DNA of 64,000 bases, taken from Balanoglossus misakiensis (Eukaryota > Hemichordata). The stretch covers positions 13,392,001-13,456,000 of the forward strand of contig CM082576.2 in NCBI GenBank assembly GCA_040954595.2. The letters are read 5' to 3'. The notes under the pieces were generated by a model, which saw only the letters and a program-made list of their open reading frames with translations, was not told the origin of the DNA and ran no database searches. Below, piece after piece: positions 17,194 to 30,100 of the stretch. Made by a program: the position numbers and the translations under genes. Every line of letters begins with the position of its first letter. The stretch's first letter is position 1.

Positions 17194-19689
17194 TTCTGAC
17201 GATAACATTTTTTGAATTTGATATGAATACTAGTATTCGAAGAACGCCATTCAAAGAATCAAACAGACATGTCTTGATTGTATACCCAAGTAAAAGGGGG
17301 GGGGGGGGGGATATGACGTTATTACAATCCGCAATACCGTGTCACGAATTACATTTATGTGCACTGACGTCAACAGATATCTCATGATATAGACAATTCA
17401 TTTTGTGGCACTGCATGAAAGTTAATACAAATCAAATCAGTGAACTTTGACCCCCTCGCCACCAAAGGCGCCAATAAGCGATGTCGTACGTTATACAATG
17501 CATTATTATCACTAAATAAAACTGAAATGATCCCAACCTACGAAATGTGCGTCCCAAGTGCAGATCTTGAGAAAGAGTACTCTATCCTTCATATACACAT
17601 ACACGTATTTGCAGGAAAAGTGCTTCTGAGAAATCAAATGCTGTATTCATTCCTAGTAACACGTGTGAGACGTTGTTTTTGAACATGACGAACTCAGTTG
17701 ACAGAATCCTGCTTTCAAGGAAATGGGTATGCAATTCCTGCGATGGGCCGGCTGGGGCGTATTTTACAAACATGTCCTTGGGGAAGACAACATATTTTTA
17801 ATCTGTCTGCTGGTCATATCAAATACACTGTTCATAGCATGAAATGAAAAATATTCCAACCGTGTGTTCAGTTTCAGCTTTCCTGAATACAACTTCAATG
17901 TACCTTTATTTCATGCATTTGCTGGACATGCATCTGATGGACCACAATTTCATTTTTTGTGAAATGTCGATGTCTAAACTGTGTATATGCTTCAGGAGCC
18001 ACCGGAAAGTTGCTGTAAGCTGAAAACACAACTTCTTGTGTTTTTGGGCAACTAATAACAGCGTGGCTCATCTTTGAAGTTGAATCTCACTTTATTCCGG
18101 GACGATGGGAACACTGCATCATTTCGACAAGCGGACGGGATTATTCGCAAATGAACGTATGAACGGCAATGATTATGCAAAACTATAAAACTCCTCCAAG
18201 ATTTTCGTAAGAACTGTTTCAAACACCAAGAGTAAGCTTTCAAAATTCAAAACAGTGGCCGGGTTTTTGCTAGTGCAGGAAAGATTTTTGGTTTACGGTA
18301 TATGAGAGATGTTATATCATGGACAACAGCTGTTTTCCCACAGGATTTGGCCGCTACAGAGCTGAGCTCGACTTAGTCGACGGTGAAACCAGACTCGCTG
18401 TCACCAACAATCCCACGCGCCCCAGGAACAGCCTCGGGACAAGATACAGAAAGAGAAAACCAAAAGCAGCAGCACCAAAAAAGTTGTTTTGAAAGAAAGA
18501 AACTAAACGAAGGACAGACGGAAGCAACTGCCATCCAACCGAGGTCAACCAAATACAAAGTTTTAATTTTAGCTTTTTTTAGCTTCTAAACGCTGCATAT
18601 TTTGTTATTTGTGTCGACTCCACGTGTTCGTGATGTGCTGTACTTCCCTGAGAGCGTGGTCAATGGAGGGCGGTGGCTTGGAAAATCTTATTAACCGGAC
18701 GCTTGTTGTGCTCCATAGATGACCTTGCAGGTTAATAGGATTTCTTTGACTCTTGCAAACCATCTATTTCACCCACGCCGCGCGGCCGTCTAAAATGTTG
18801 TGGGCTCCCCCCACCCCCTCATCTTGTAATTATATGCTATGCTAGTGGACACAGTCTTGCTATTGACGACTGCATTGCAGTAAATATTATAACAACTTCG
18901 TTCAAGGGGGGAATAGGTACAGACTTGGGTGGGGATATCTCTTTGACTTTCTGTCTGATATTATCTAACATCAACTAATGGAGTTCTGAACAGGCAATTT
19001 GCCCATTGCCTGACCATGAGAACAATCTTCACTCGGTATTTTAATTACGGGCATAGCTTTGGGCTTTGGGTAGTCAGCGCTAATTTAGCGTTCTGGGAGC
19101 CTAATGCTATTATTCAACCCGGACCTAAGTTTTCATCTATCGTATGTCATGATACTTTCTGTTTGGCTATATCGTTGATTTGTGAGGAGTCGTGCGTATA
19201 CAATCGTGACATCCATCACTGTATCGTATAACAAGTTAAATACATGTTAAATGCCAATGATGCGGTCTTTCAATAAACACGGTCATATTTTACCGCTGAA
19301 TGATTTACGGTGCTGTTGAAAACCAATAAACGTTCAAGAGAGACTCTGTCAGCAGTGTGGACGGCTTGTTATAATATAAATCCAAGGCAGATCAGACCCA
19401 GTGTATATTGAATATACATACATTAATGCTGGACATAAAATGCCAATTTTTGGCACAGTTTGTCTATTTTGCCTACTTGCCAATCATCACATATAATGTA
19501 ATTTGGGCGGAGAGTTCCGCTCCTTGTTGACTGTGGCGTATTAGCCTGTATTCACAATGAGTGATTTCCAGGGAAACGGATCGCACTTTCCCGTAAGTGG
19601 TGATAACATCGTACATGCTGGCTTCAACAATTTCCGTTCCCGTATGGCTGAAATATGAAAGCCGACGACGTCAGCGACGGCTACAGCGG

Positions 19690-19690
<1 letters not shown>

Positions 19691-19746
<56 letters not shown>

Positions 19747-19806
19747 CGACGACAATGATGATGATGATAATGATGATGATGACGACGACGACGACGACAA
19801 TGATTG

Positions 19807-19855
<49 letters not shown>

Positions 19856-19876
19856 GATGATGATGATGATGATGAT
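19691..19876. repeat. GAT trinucleotide microsatellite with GAC interruptions
   Basis: An almost pure run of GAT units for about 185 bases, interrupted by GAC clusters (around 19746-19755 and 19782-19799) and a few AAT/TGT changes. It stays open in several frames (poly-Asp, poly-Met, poly-His, poly-Ser) because of the repeat, not because it is coding. Confidence 0.95.
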
Positions 19877-21416
19877 GCAATGGTCTTGTAGAGCAAACCG
19901 AAGAGCTGGAAACTAATAAAAATTTCATGATTTTTAAAAACAATCACACGCTGTTTGTTTCCGTACCCCCAAAGCACGGAAACACTGAGAGAGAGCTTCG
20001 CCCGTTAAAAAGCAAATCGTATTACCACCGGACACTTACTGGGTATATTTATCTCACGGAAGAGAAATCCGTCTGTCTGTCAGGCTCGCCGTCTGTCAAG
20101 ACTAGTTTAGCTGCCAGACATGACGAAAGTCAGTGTTATCCGCGAGCATGCCGTGCAGATCCTTGCGGTATTTCAACGCCAAAGTAAACATCTATCTTTC
20201 CCTGTCTAATTCGCCGTCATCTTTCCAGCTCCTCTCTAAGTTTCCTCGCCTACAGACATTCTGCCTAGCGTAAGCAGATTACCAATTCTCAAGCTCTTTC
20301 TCAAATCAGCTTTGCCAACCATAACCGGATCTTCGAGTCTATTTTGCAACACTATCCGTCCAGAAAATTTTCCCTTGGATTCAAAAAAAAAGAAGATTGT
20401 TACATGGAGCTATTAATTGGGCGGAAGTTGGACAAGAGGAATAGGAGACAAAAACCTGTCCACTTGGCAGAGGGAGAGATGAAAAAAACGATGAGGTAGA
20501 GCGAGGCGATGCTATCTGTTGTGTGACGCAGGTGCGGGGTGTACTGAGAACGGTTAAGGGGTAATAATGAGTGACTCGGGGAGATGTCAATGAATGGGCC
20601 CCCGTCACCAATACTTCTCGCGGGCCAAAAAATGGAGCACTCGTGATAACATGTACAATATTCATTCTCCATTCCCCCAATTTTCTCCCGCGTCGTACTC
20701 GAATTCACGTTTTCGATTTTAATGGGATTTTTAAAAAAGAAATTCATTGTAAGAGCGAGCGCCTTGCCTTCAAGGACTTCAAGTCTATAGGATGTTTTGA
20801 ATGGGGCGGGAGGTGGTGGTGCATTGGTACTGGCTGCTAGTCGTGTCATTAATATGCAAATGTTGTTTTCCACCGATACCCAGTCTTAATTTGTCAAACT
20901 TGGATGATTTAACAGGAATACTGGTGGGCTTTCATCTAAGCCAATGTGCAAATGTCTGATGTAGTCTAACACTGTGGTGTGTGTGGATATATATCTTACT
21001 TTGCATTGTTTAAAATCGCCTTTCAGGTTCAGATCTGTGGAATTAATACGCGCTGATCAAAGCCAATAACAAGTTTATAATAGAGTGTTTCTTTATGGGC
21101 GTAATTGATCAGATGATTTCCGAGCTGTAGTATTAAAGTAACATTTAAAATACATTTAATTATTAATCATGAGCAAGTAGTAGAAGGCAAAGCGTGCCAG
21201 TGCGAGTTCTCCAGGCGAATGTTATAAAAATTTCAGGGTAAATTAAAACCACCCATTCATCAGCTAATCATCGTCCCCCGACTGTGTTTTCCACGGAGGG
21301 GATTTACTTTCATCGGTTGCTAAGTCTGCAAGACTGTCTGGCGGCCCTTGCTAAACCAAAAGTGTTCGCTCGGCTTATGCGCGTTTCAGAAAAAAAAGCA
21401 GAATGTTTGAGCTGAA

Positions 21417-21475
21417 CGTGGCGCGCGCGCGCTGAGCGCGACTGCTGCGTCGCGCGCGTCGACAATGGGCGCGAG
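21417..21475. other. Alternating GC patch
   Basis: A run of GCGCGCGCGCGC followed by GAGCGCG and CGTCGCGCGCGTCGAC, strongly richer in CpG than its AT-rich surroundings. Alternating purine-pyrimidine sequence of this kind can adopt left-handed DNA in vitro. No gene start was recognised beside it. Confidence 0.5.
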
Positions 21476-23674
21476 TAGACAACTCAGAAATCTGCGGTGA
21501 CTCCCTTCGTCGTCCTATACAATGACGTACTTAGCGTGAGATGCGCGCAGCTCCCCATCATTATGTGGCCAGGGGCGAAGTCTATTAACTCGCGGTGTTA
21601 TTGTTCAAATTTTGAAGAAAAGAAATCGGAAACAAATGTTGCAACTGGAAATACTAGGGTATCTAATTGAGTTTTTAGCCATGGAGAGTACGTCAGAATG
21701 ACTCTGAAAGGCCTGTTACTCAGCCATTGTTGGCCCTGCTTCTAACAGAGTCTGCTGCCTACAAAGAAATCTGTCACGCGCTGTCACTATTTTTTGTCGG
21801 CCACAAAATATTGAACAAGAATTTCGAAACAAAGGACAGCCTATAATTTTTCAACATTATACCGATGATTTTCGTACAAATCGGCGGCCTATTACATTTG
21901 AACAATATATTAATTGAGCTAATCAGTTTTACCTACTCAAATATTATATATCGATCATAATTTTAACTCGACCCCTTTCCCCTAAACAATTATCCCTGTT
22001 CTCGATTGTGAAGTTATTTATCTCGCTGTCAGTTCCCCGTTCTCGGCAGACGACAATCTGCAGTGCCACTTCCGGTTCTTATTTCCCCGGGACATGGACG
22101 TGTTATCGTATTCTCGCAAGCCACACCTCGTCGTTTTCATGTTTGCCATAAACTATTTAACCATATTGTATCAACAGAGGGAAAAAATCCCCCCTCCATA
22201 AATGACGAAGCTTGTACGAAAAATGGCAAGATTTACAACGCACGCCCAGACCAAGGCGGATCGAGTGATCCACGGAGCGATCGAAGACGTCAGTGTCGCA
22301 CATCACACAAGCCCGGGCAGCCTACAGCCCCAAGGGTAGGCGGCAAAGAACAAACGAAGAACACCCAAGTCTGTTTGAAGATGGGAGTGTCTCAGTTGAC
22401 ATGCCCATTGGTGTCTTTATCGCGCTGCAAACTTATCGTGTGTGTCCGGCCATTTTGATGGATTCGTGAGTCCGATTACCGCGAGAGAGAAGAAAGTCAA
22501 TAGAAAAGCCCGATGGCTTGATTTTGACCGATGTTCATGGACTTCATGTAAAATGATCTGGATCTGTTGTCATATACAACCCCCCCTTTTTCGATTAAGT
22601 CTTTAAGTTTAACACGTGACATTTTATTTGGCGCTGACGGGGGCTCATATCCGATTGAGAATGTTGAAAGTGTGTCCGTGAAATGATAGTAAATTGTTGG
22701 ATTCGTGTCTTTTTCGCAATGATTTTAGTTGAAACAATTTGATCTTGACGAGATATGTGTATGCCAAACTGCAGCGTAGCTTTTTGCAAATAATGTAACA
22801 TTAATATGGAAACCGAGCTGTCGTATAAAGGCATAGGTTTCACGTTTTTCGTGTGTAAATGTGTGACATATGTGTACATTTACCAAATTGACTTTCGGAT
22901 TCGCTGATGATTTTGATCACAACTCTCGCGGGATTTGAAGACAGTGCGTCGTGATTGTTCGTGTCGGTGATGATACGCCGACGGGCCAATAGGTTTCTAC
23001 GGCTAAAATCGAATCGGTGTCATCGAAAATACAGTTCTTACCACCCAAAATATCTAGACTAGAATTTACTTTGAAAACAATTCCTTATTGAAAAAAAAAA
23101 CAATATCTATATTTCACATATTCTGTAACACACTTTCCCACTTTTACTTTGAATCACTGCCCTGGTCTCGCACAAGTGCGGTTGCTGTGTCTTTTTCCGA
23201 GCAGAACAGCCAGAATAACCCGGTGAAAAGCCCGTCCATCGCCTGCTATCGCACGGACTGCACTTCTTCGCAGTTTCGGGTGCGGACACTCTCTGCCAGG
23301 TGGCCACGAGCAGGTGAAGTGAGCGACCGGTCGAAATCAAACGCCCCTTTCACGCCACAGGAATCATACCTCAGAGACAACCATCCATAGCCGCACGTTT
23401 CTTTCACTTTCGCTCGAGATTGGTTCGGAGAGAAAGAAACGGATGGCTTAAGAATACTCTTCGTCGTGTTGACCATTTTCATCCTAAAAAGGCAAATTCA
23501 TATACGAGTAGTACATCTTCTAGGTTTCACCCACAATAGACTTGTTTGGGCAAAACCAAAATTGTGAATGCTCACAAACGAGTATAAGTTTAACGTTCGG
23601 CTTTATATCTTCATCATTCAGCTCCAAATTGAAGTATTACATTGCTTTAAAACAAATAGGCTTGAAACTTTTTC

Positions 23675-23772
23675 AGTCTGGAATCCAGACTATTACGCGT
23701 GTTTTCGCTAGGTTCCACACACACACGGAGCCCAGCGAAAAAAAAAACACACGCGAGTCTGGATTCTAGACT
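23675..23772. repeat. Nested foldback element just left of the satellite
   Basis: AGTCTGGAATCCAGACT (from 23675) is itself nearly palindromic and is repeated at the other end as AGTCTGGATTCTAGACT (ending 23772). Inside, ACGCGTGTTTTCGCT faces AGCGAAAAAAAAAACACACGC (inverted, imperfect). The whole unit is about 98 bp and would form a hairpin with palindromic tips. It is probably a small transposon-derived element. Confidence 0.6.
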
Positions 23773-24158
23773 AATACTTTTTATGTAATTATCAAATATA
23801 CAATTACTGATGACAGTGTACTACACAAATCACGCTGTTTCACGCGTGATATGAAACCGTTCAAAAAACACTGCTTGCATTTCCACAAGGTAATATGGAC
23901 ACAAAAATGTATGAAAACTCCAAAGTTAGCAGGGGCCTGAAAAACACGGTTGCTATTAAGCTGTCAAGGGAAACAAACAAATCCCAATCCACGGTCGGGA
24001 CGTCATAATGCATTTTGATGCATTTTCAGAGCAATTTGCGGATCAAGGGTAGTGTTAAGATTTCTCAATACTTTTTACTAATAGTTTTCGTCAATTTACC
24101 CGGGTTGGCGGCTTCGTGCCGTGGTCAACTGAGAATGAACTGGCAGGGCTTCGTTAGG

Positions 24159-27100
24159 CCATGGTTTTTATGAAAAAATGACCAAATTTTGAAAATTCGC
24201 GAAGTCGAAAAATTGACATTTCTGGATGATTTTCATGAGCTATAACCCATGGTTTTTATGAAAAAATGACCAAATTTTGAAAGTCCGCGAAGTCGAAAAA
24301 TTGACATTTGTGGATGATTTTCATGAGCTATAACCCATGGTTTTTATGAAAAAATGACCAAATTTTGAAAATTCGCGAAGTCGAAAAATTGACATTTGTG
24401 GATGATTTTCATGAGCTATAACCCATGGTTTTTATGAAAAAATGACCAAATTTTGAAAATTCGCGAAGTCGAAAAAATGACATTTGTGGATGATTTTCAT
24501 GAGCTATAACCCATGGTTTTTATGAAAAAATGACCAAATTTTGAAAATTCGCGAAGTCGAAAAATTGACATTTCTGGATGATTTTCATGAGCTATAACCC
24601 ATGGTTTTTATGAAAAAATGACCAAATTTTGAAAATTCGCGAAGTCGAAAAATTTACATTTCTGGATGATTTTCATGAGCTATAACCCATGGTTTTTATG
24701 AAAAAATGACCAAATTTTGAAAATCCGCGAAGTCGAAAAATTGACATTTCTGGATGATTTTCATGAGCTATAACCCATGGTTTTTTATGAAAAAATGACC
24801 AAATTTTGAAAATTCGCGAAGTCGAAAAATTGACATTTGTGGATGATTTTCATGAGCTATAACCAATGGTTTTTATGAAAAAATGACCAAATTTTGAAAT
24901 TTCGCGAAGTCGAAAAATTGACATTTGTGGATGATTTTCATGAGCTATAACCAATGGTTTTTATGAAAAAATGACAAAATTTTGAAAATTCGCGAAGTCG
25001 AAAAATTGACATTTCTGGATGATTTTCATGAGCTATAACCCATGGTTTTTATGAAAAAATGACCAAATTTTGAAAATTCGCGAAGTCGAAAAATTGACAT
25101 TTGTGGATGATTTTCATGAGCTATAACCCATGGTTTTTATGAAAAAATGACCAAATTTTGAAATTTCGCGAAGTCGAAAAATTGACATTTCTGGATGATT
25201 TTAATGAGCCATAACCCATGGTTTTTATGAAAAAATGACCAAATTTTGAAATTTCGCGAAGTCGAAAAATTGACATTTCTGGATGATTTTCATGAGCTAT
25301 AACCCATGGTTTTTATGAAAAAATGACCAAATTTTGAAAATTCGCGAAGTCGAAAAATTGACATTTCTGGATGATTTTCATGAGCTATAACCCATGGTTT
25401 TTTATGAATAAATGACCAAATTTTGAAAATTCGCGAAGTCGAAAAATTGACATTTGTGGAAGATTTTCATGAGCTATAACCAATGGTTTTTATGAAAAAA
25501 TGACCAAATTTTGAAATTTCGCGAAGTCGAAAAATTGACATTTGTGGATGATTTTCATGAGCTATAACCAATGGTTTTTATGAAAAAATGACAAAATTTT
25601 GAAAATTCGCGAAGTCGAAAAATTGACATTTCTGGATGATTTTCATGAGCTATAACCCATGGTTTTTATGAAAAAATGACCAAATTTTGAAAATTCGCGA
25701 AGTCGAAAAATTGACATTTGTGGATGATTTTCATGAGCTATAACCCATGGTTTTTATGAAAAAATGACCAAATTTTGAAATTTCGCGAAGTCGAAAAATT
25801 GACATTTCTGGATGATTTTAATGAGCCATAACCCATGGTTTTTATGAAAAAATGACCAAATTTTGAAATTTCGCGAAGTCGAAAAATTGACATTTCTGGA
25901 TGATTTTCATGAGCTATAACCCATGGTTTTTATGAAAAAATGACCAAATTTTGAAAATTCGCGAAGTCGAAAAATTGACATTTCTGGATGATTTTCATGA
26001 GCTATAACCCATGGTTTTTTAAGAAAAAATGACCAAATTTTGAAAATTCGCGAAGTCGAAAAATTGACATTTGTGGATGATTTTCATGAGCTATAACCAA
26101 TGGTTTTTATGAAAAAATGACCAAATTTTGAAATTTCGCGAAGTCGAAAAATTGACATTTGTGGATAATTTTCATGAGCTATAACCCATGGTTTTTATGA
26201 AAAAATGACCAAATTTTGAAAATTCGCGAAGTCGAAAAATTGACATTTGTGGATGATTTTCATGAGCTATAACCCATGGTTTTTATGAAAAAATGACCAA
26301 ATTTTGAAATTTCGCGAAGTCGAAAAATTGACATTTCTGGATGATTTTAATGAGCCATAACCCATGGTTTTTATGAAAAAATGACCAAATTTTGAAATTT
26401 CGCGAAGTCGAAAAATTGACATTTCTGGATGATTTTCATGAGCTATAACCCATGGTTTTTATGAAAAAATGACCAAATTTTGAAAATTCGCGAAGTCGAA
26501 AAATTGACATTTCTGGATGATTTTCATGAGCTATAACCCATGGTTTTTATGAAAAAATGACCAAATTTTGAAAATTCGCGAAGTCGAAAAATTGACATTT
26601 CTGGATGATTTTCATGAGCTATAACCCATGGTTTTTATGAAAAAATGACCAAATTTTGAAAATTCGCGAAGTCGAAAAATTGACATTTGTGGATGATTTT
26701 CATGAGCTATAACCCATGGTTTTTATGAAAAAATGACCAAATTTTGAAAATTCGCGAAGTCGAAAAATTGACATTTGTGGATGATTTTCATGAGCCATAA
26801 CCCATGGTTTTTATGAAAAAATGACAAAATTTTGAAAATTCGCGAAGTCGAAAAATTGACATTTCTGGATGATTTTCATGAGCCATAACCCATGGTTTTT
26901 ATGAAAAAATGACAAAATTTTGAAAATTCGCGAAGTCGAAAAATTGACATTTGTGGATGATTTTCATGAGCTATAACCCATGGTTTTTATGAAAAAATGA
27001 CAAAATTTTGAAATTTCGCGAAGTCGAAAAATTTACATTTCTGGATGATTTTCATGAGCTATAACCCATGGTTTTTATGAAAAAATGACCAAATTTTGAA

Positions 27101-30100
27101 AATTCGCGAAGTCGAAAAATTGACATTTCTGGATGATTTTCATGAGCTATAACCCATGTTTTTTATGAAAAAATGACCAAATTTTGAAAATTCGCGAAGT
27201 CGAAAAATTGACATTTCTGGACGATTTTCATGAGCTATAACCCATGGTTTTTATGAAAAAATGACCAAATTTTGAAATTTCGCGAAGTCGAAAAATTGAC
27301 ATTTCTGGATGATTTTCATGAGCCATAACCCATGGTTTTTATGAAAAAATGACCAAATTTTGAAATTTCGCGAAGTCGAAAAATTGACATTTCTGGATGA
27401 TTTTCATGAGCTATAACCCATGTTTTTTTTATGAAAAAATGACCAAATTTTGAAATTTCGCGAAGTCGAAAAATTGACATTTCTGGATGATTTTCATGAG
27501 CTATAACCCATGGTTTTTATGAAAAAATGACCAAATTTTGAAAATTCGCGAAGTCGAAAAATTGACATTTCTGGATGATTTTCATGAGCTATAACCCATG
27601 GTTTTTATGAAAAAATGACCAAATTTTGAAAATTCGCGAAGTCGAAAAATTGACATTTCTGGATGATTTTCATGAGCTATAACCCATGGTTTTTATGAAA
27701 AAATGACCAAATTTTGAAAATTCGCGAAGTCGAAAAATTGACATTTGTGGATGATTTTCATGAGCTATAACCCATGGTTTTTATGAAAAAATGACAAAAT
27801 TTTGAAAATTCGCGAAGTCGAAAAATTGACATTTCTGGATGATTTTCATGAGCCATAACCCATGGTTTTTATGAAAAAATGACAAAATTTTGAAAATTCG
27901 CGAAGTCGAAAAATTGACATTTGTGGATGATTTTCATGAGCTATAACCCATGGTTTTTATGAAAAAATGACAAAATTTTGAAATTTCGCGAAGTCGAAAA
28001 ATTTACATTTCTGGATGATTTTCATGAGCTATAACCCATGGTTTTTATGAAAAAATGACCAAATTTTGAAAATTCGCGAAGTCGAAAAATTGACATTTCT
28101 GGATGATTTTCATGAGCTATAACCCATGTTTTTTATGAAAAAATGACCAAATTTTGAAAATTCGCGAAGTCGAAAAATTGACATTTCTGGACGATTTTCA
28201 TGAGCTATAACCCATGGTTTTTATGAAAAAATGACCAAATTTTGAAAATTCGCGAAGTCGAAAAATTGACATTTGTGGACGATTTTCATGAGCTATAACC
28301 CATGGTTTTTATGAAAAAATGACCAAATTTTGAAAATCCGCGAAGTCGAAATATTGACATTTCTGGATGATTTTCATGAGCTATAACCCATGGTTTTTAT
28401 GAAAAAATGACCAAATTTTGAAAATTCGCGAAGTCGAAAAATTGACATTTCTGGATGATTTTCATGAGCTATAACCCATGGTTTTTATGAAAAAATGACC
28501 AAATTTTGAAATTTCGGGAAGTCGAAAAATTGACATTTCTGGATGATTTTCATGAGCTATAACCCATGGTTTTTATGAAAAAATGACCAAATTTTGAAAA
28601 TTCGCGAAGTCGAAAAATTGACATTTGTGGATGATTTTCATGAGCTATAACCCATGGTTTTTATGAAAAAATGACCAAATTTTGAAATTTCGCGAAGTCG
28701 AAAAATTGACATTTGTGGATGATTTTCATGAGCTATAACCCATGGTTTTTATGAAAAAATGACCAAATTTTGAAAATTCGCGAAGTCGAAAAATTGACAT
28801 TTCTGGATGATTTTCAAGAGCTATAACCCATGGTTTTTATGAAAAAATGACCAAATTTTGAAAATTCGCGAAGTCGAAAAATTGACATTTGTGGATGATT
28901 TTCATGAGCTATAACCCATGGTTTTTATGAAAAAATGACCAAATTTTGAAAATTCGCGAAGTCGAAAAATTGACATTTCTGGATGATTTTCATGAGCTAT
29001 AACCCATGGTTTTTATGAAAAAATGACCAAATTTTGAAAATTCGCGAAGTCGAAAAATTGACATTTGTGGATGATTTTCATGAGCTATAACCCATGGTTT
29101 TTATGAAAAAATGACCAAATTTTGAAAATTCGCGAAGTCGAAAAATTGACATTTCTGGATGATTTTCATGAGCTATAACCCATGGTTTTTATGAAAAAAT
29201 GACCAAATTTTGAAATTTCGCGAAGTCGAAAAATTGACATTTCTGGATGATTTTCATGAGCTATAACCCATGGTTTTTATGAAAAAATGACCAAATTTTG
29301 AAAATTCGCGAAGTCGAAAAATTGACATTTCTGGATGATTTTCATGAGCTATAACCCATGGTTTTTATGAAAAAAATTACCAAATTTTGAAATTTCGCGA
29401 AGTCGAAAAATTGACATTTCTGGATGATTTTCATGAGCTATAACCCATGGTTTTTATGAAAAAATGACCAAATTTTGAAATTTCGCGAAGTCGAAAAATT
29501 GACATTTCTGGATGATTTTCATGAGCTATAACCCATGGTTTTTATGAAAAAATGACCAAATTTTGAAATTTCGCGAAGTCGAAAAATTGACATTTCTGGA
29601 CGATTTTCATGAGCTATAACCCATGGTTTTTATGAAAAAATGACCAAACTTTGAAAATCCGCGAAGTCGAAATATTGACATTTCTGGATGATTTTCATGA
29701 CCCATGGTTTTTATGAAAAAATGACCAAATTTTGAAAATTCGCGAAGTCGAAAAATTGACATTTCTGGATGATTTTCATGAGCTATAATCCATGGTTTTT
29801 ATGAAAAAATGACCAAATTTTGAAAATCCGCGAAGTCGAAATATTGACATTTCTGGATGATTTTCATGACCCATGGTTTTTATGAAAAAATGACCAAATT
29901 TTGAAAATTCGCGAAGTCGAAAAATTGACATTTCTGGATGATTTTCATGAGCTATAATCCATGGTTTTTATGAAAAAATGACCAAATTTTGAAAATTCGC
30001 GAAGTCGAAAAATTGACATTTCTGGATGATTTTCATGAGCTATAACCCATGGTTTTTTTTATGAAAAAATGACCAAATTTTGAAATTTCGCGAAGTCGAA

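Larger units (their letters stand above)
11500..24158. other. 12.7-kb stretch without a recognised gene
   Basis: No frame here shows family-level similarity that I recognise; the longest frames are about 70-160 codons and look like chance. The features that can be named are G-runs at about 14663 and 17296, the long hairpin at 17020-17193, the GAT array at 19691-19876, a GC-alternating patch near 21420, a motif-rich AT segment at 20.85-21.18 kb, and a nested foldback at 23675-23772. It is the downstream flank of both CLASRP and, beyond the satellite, Six4/5. Confidence 0.5.

Noticed and set aside
19655-19977. Poly-Asp, poly-Met, poly-His and poly-Ser frames
   Set aside because: All are translations of the GAT microsatellite in different frames.
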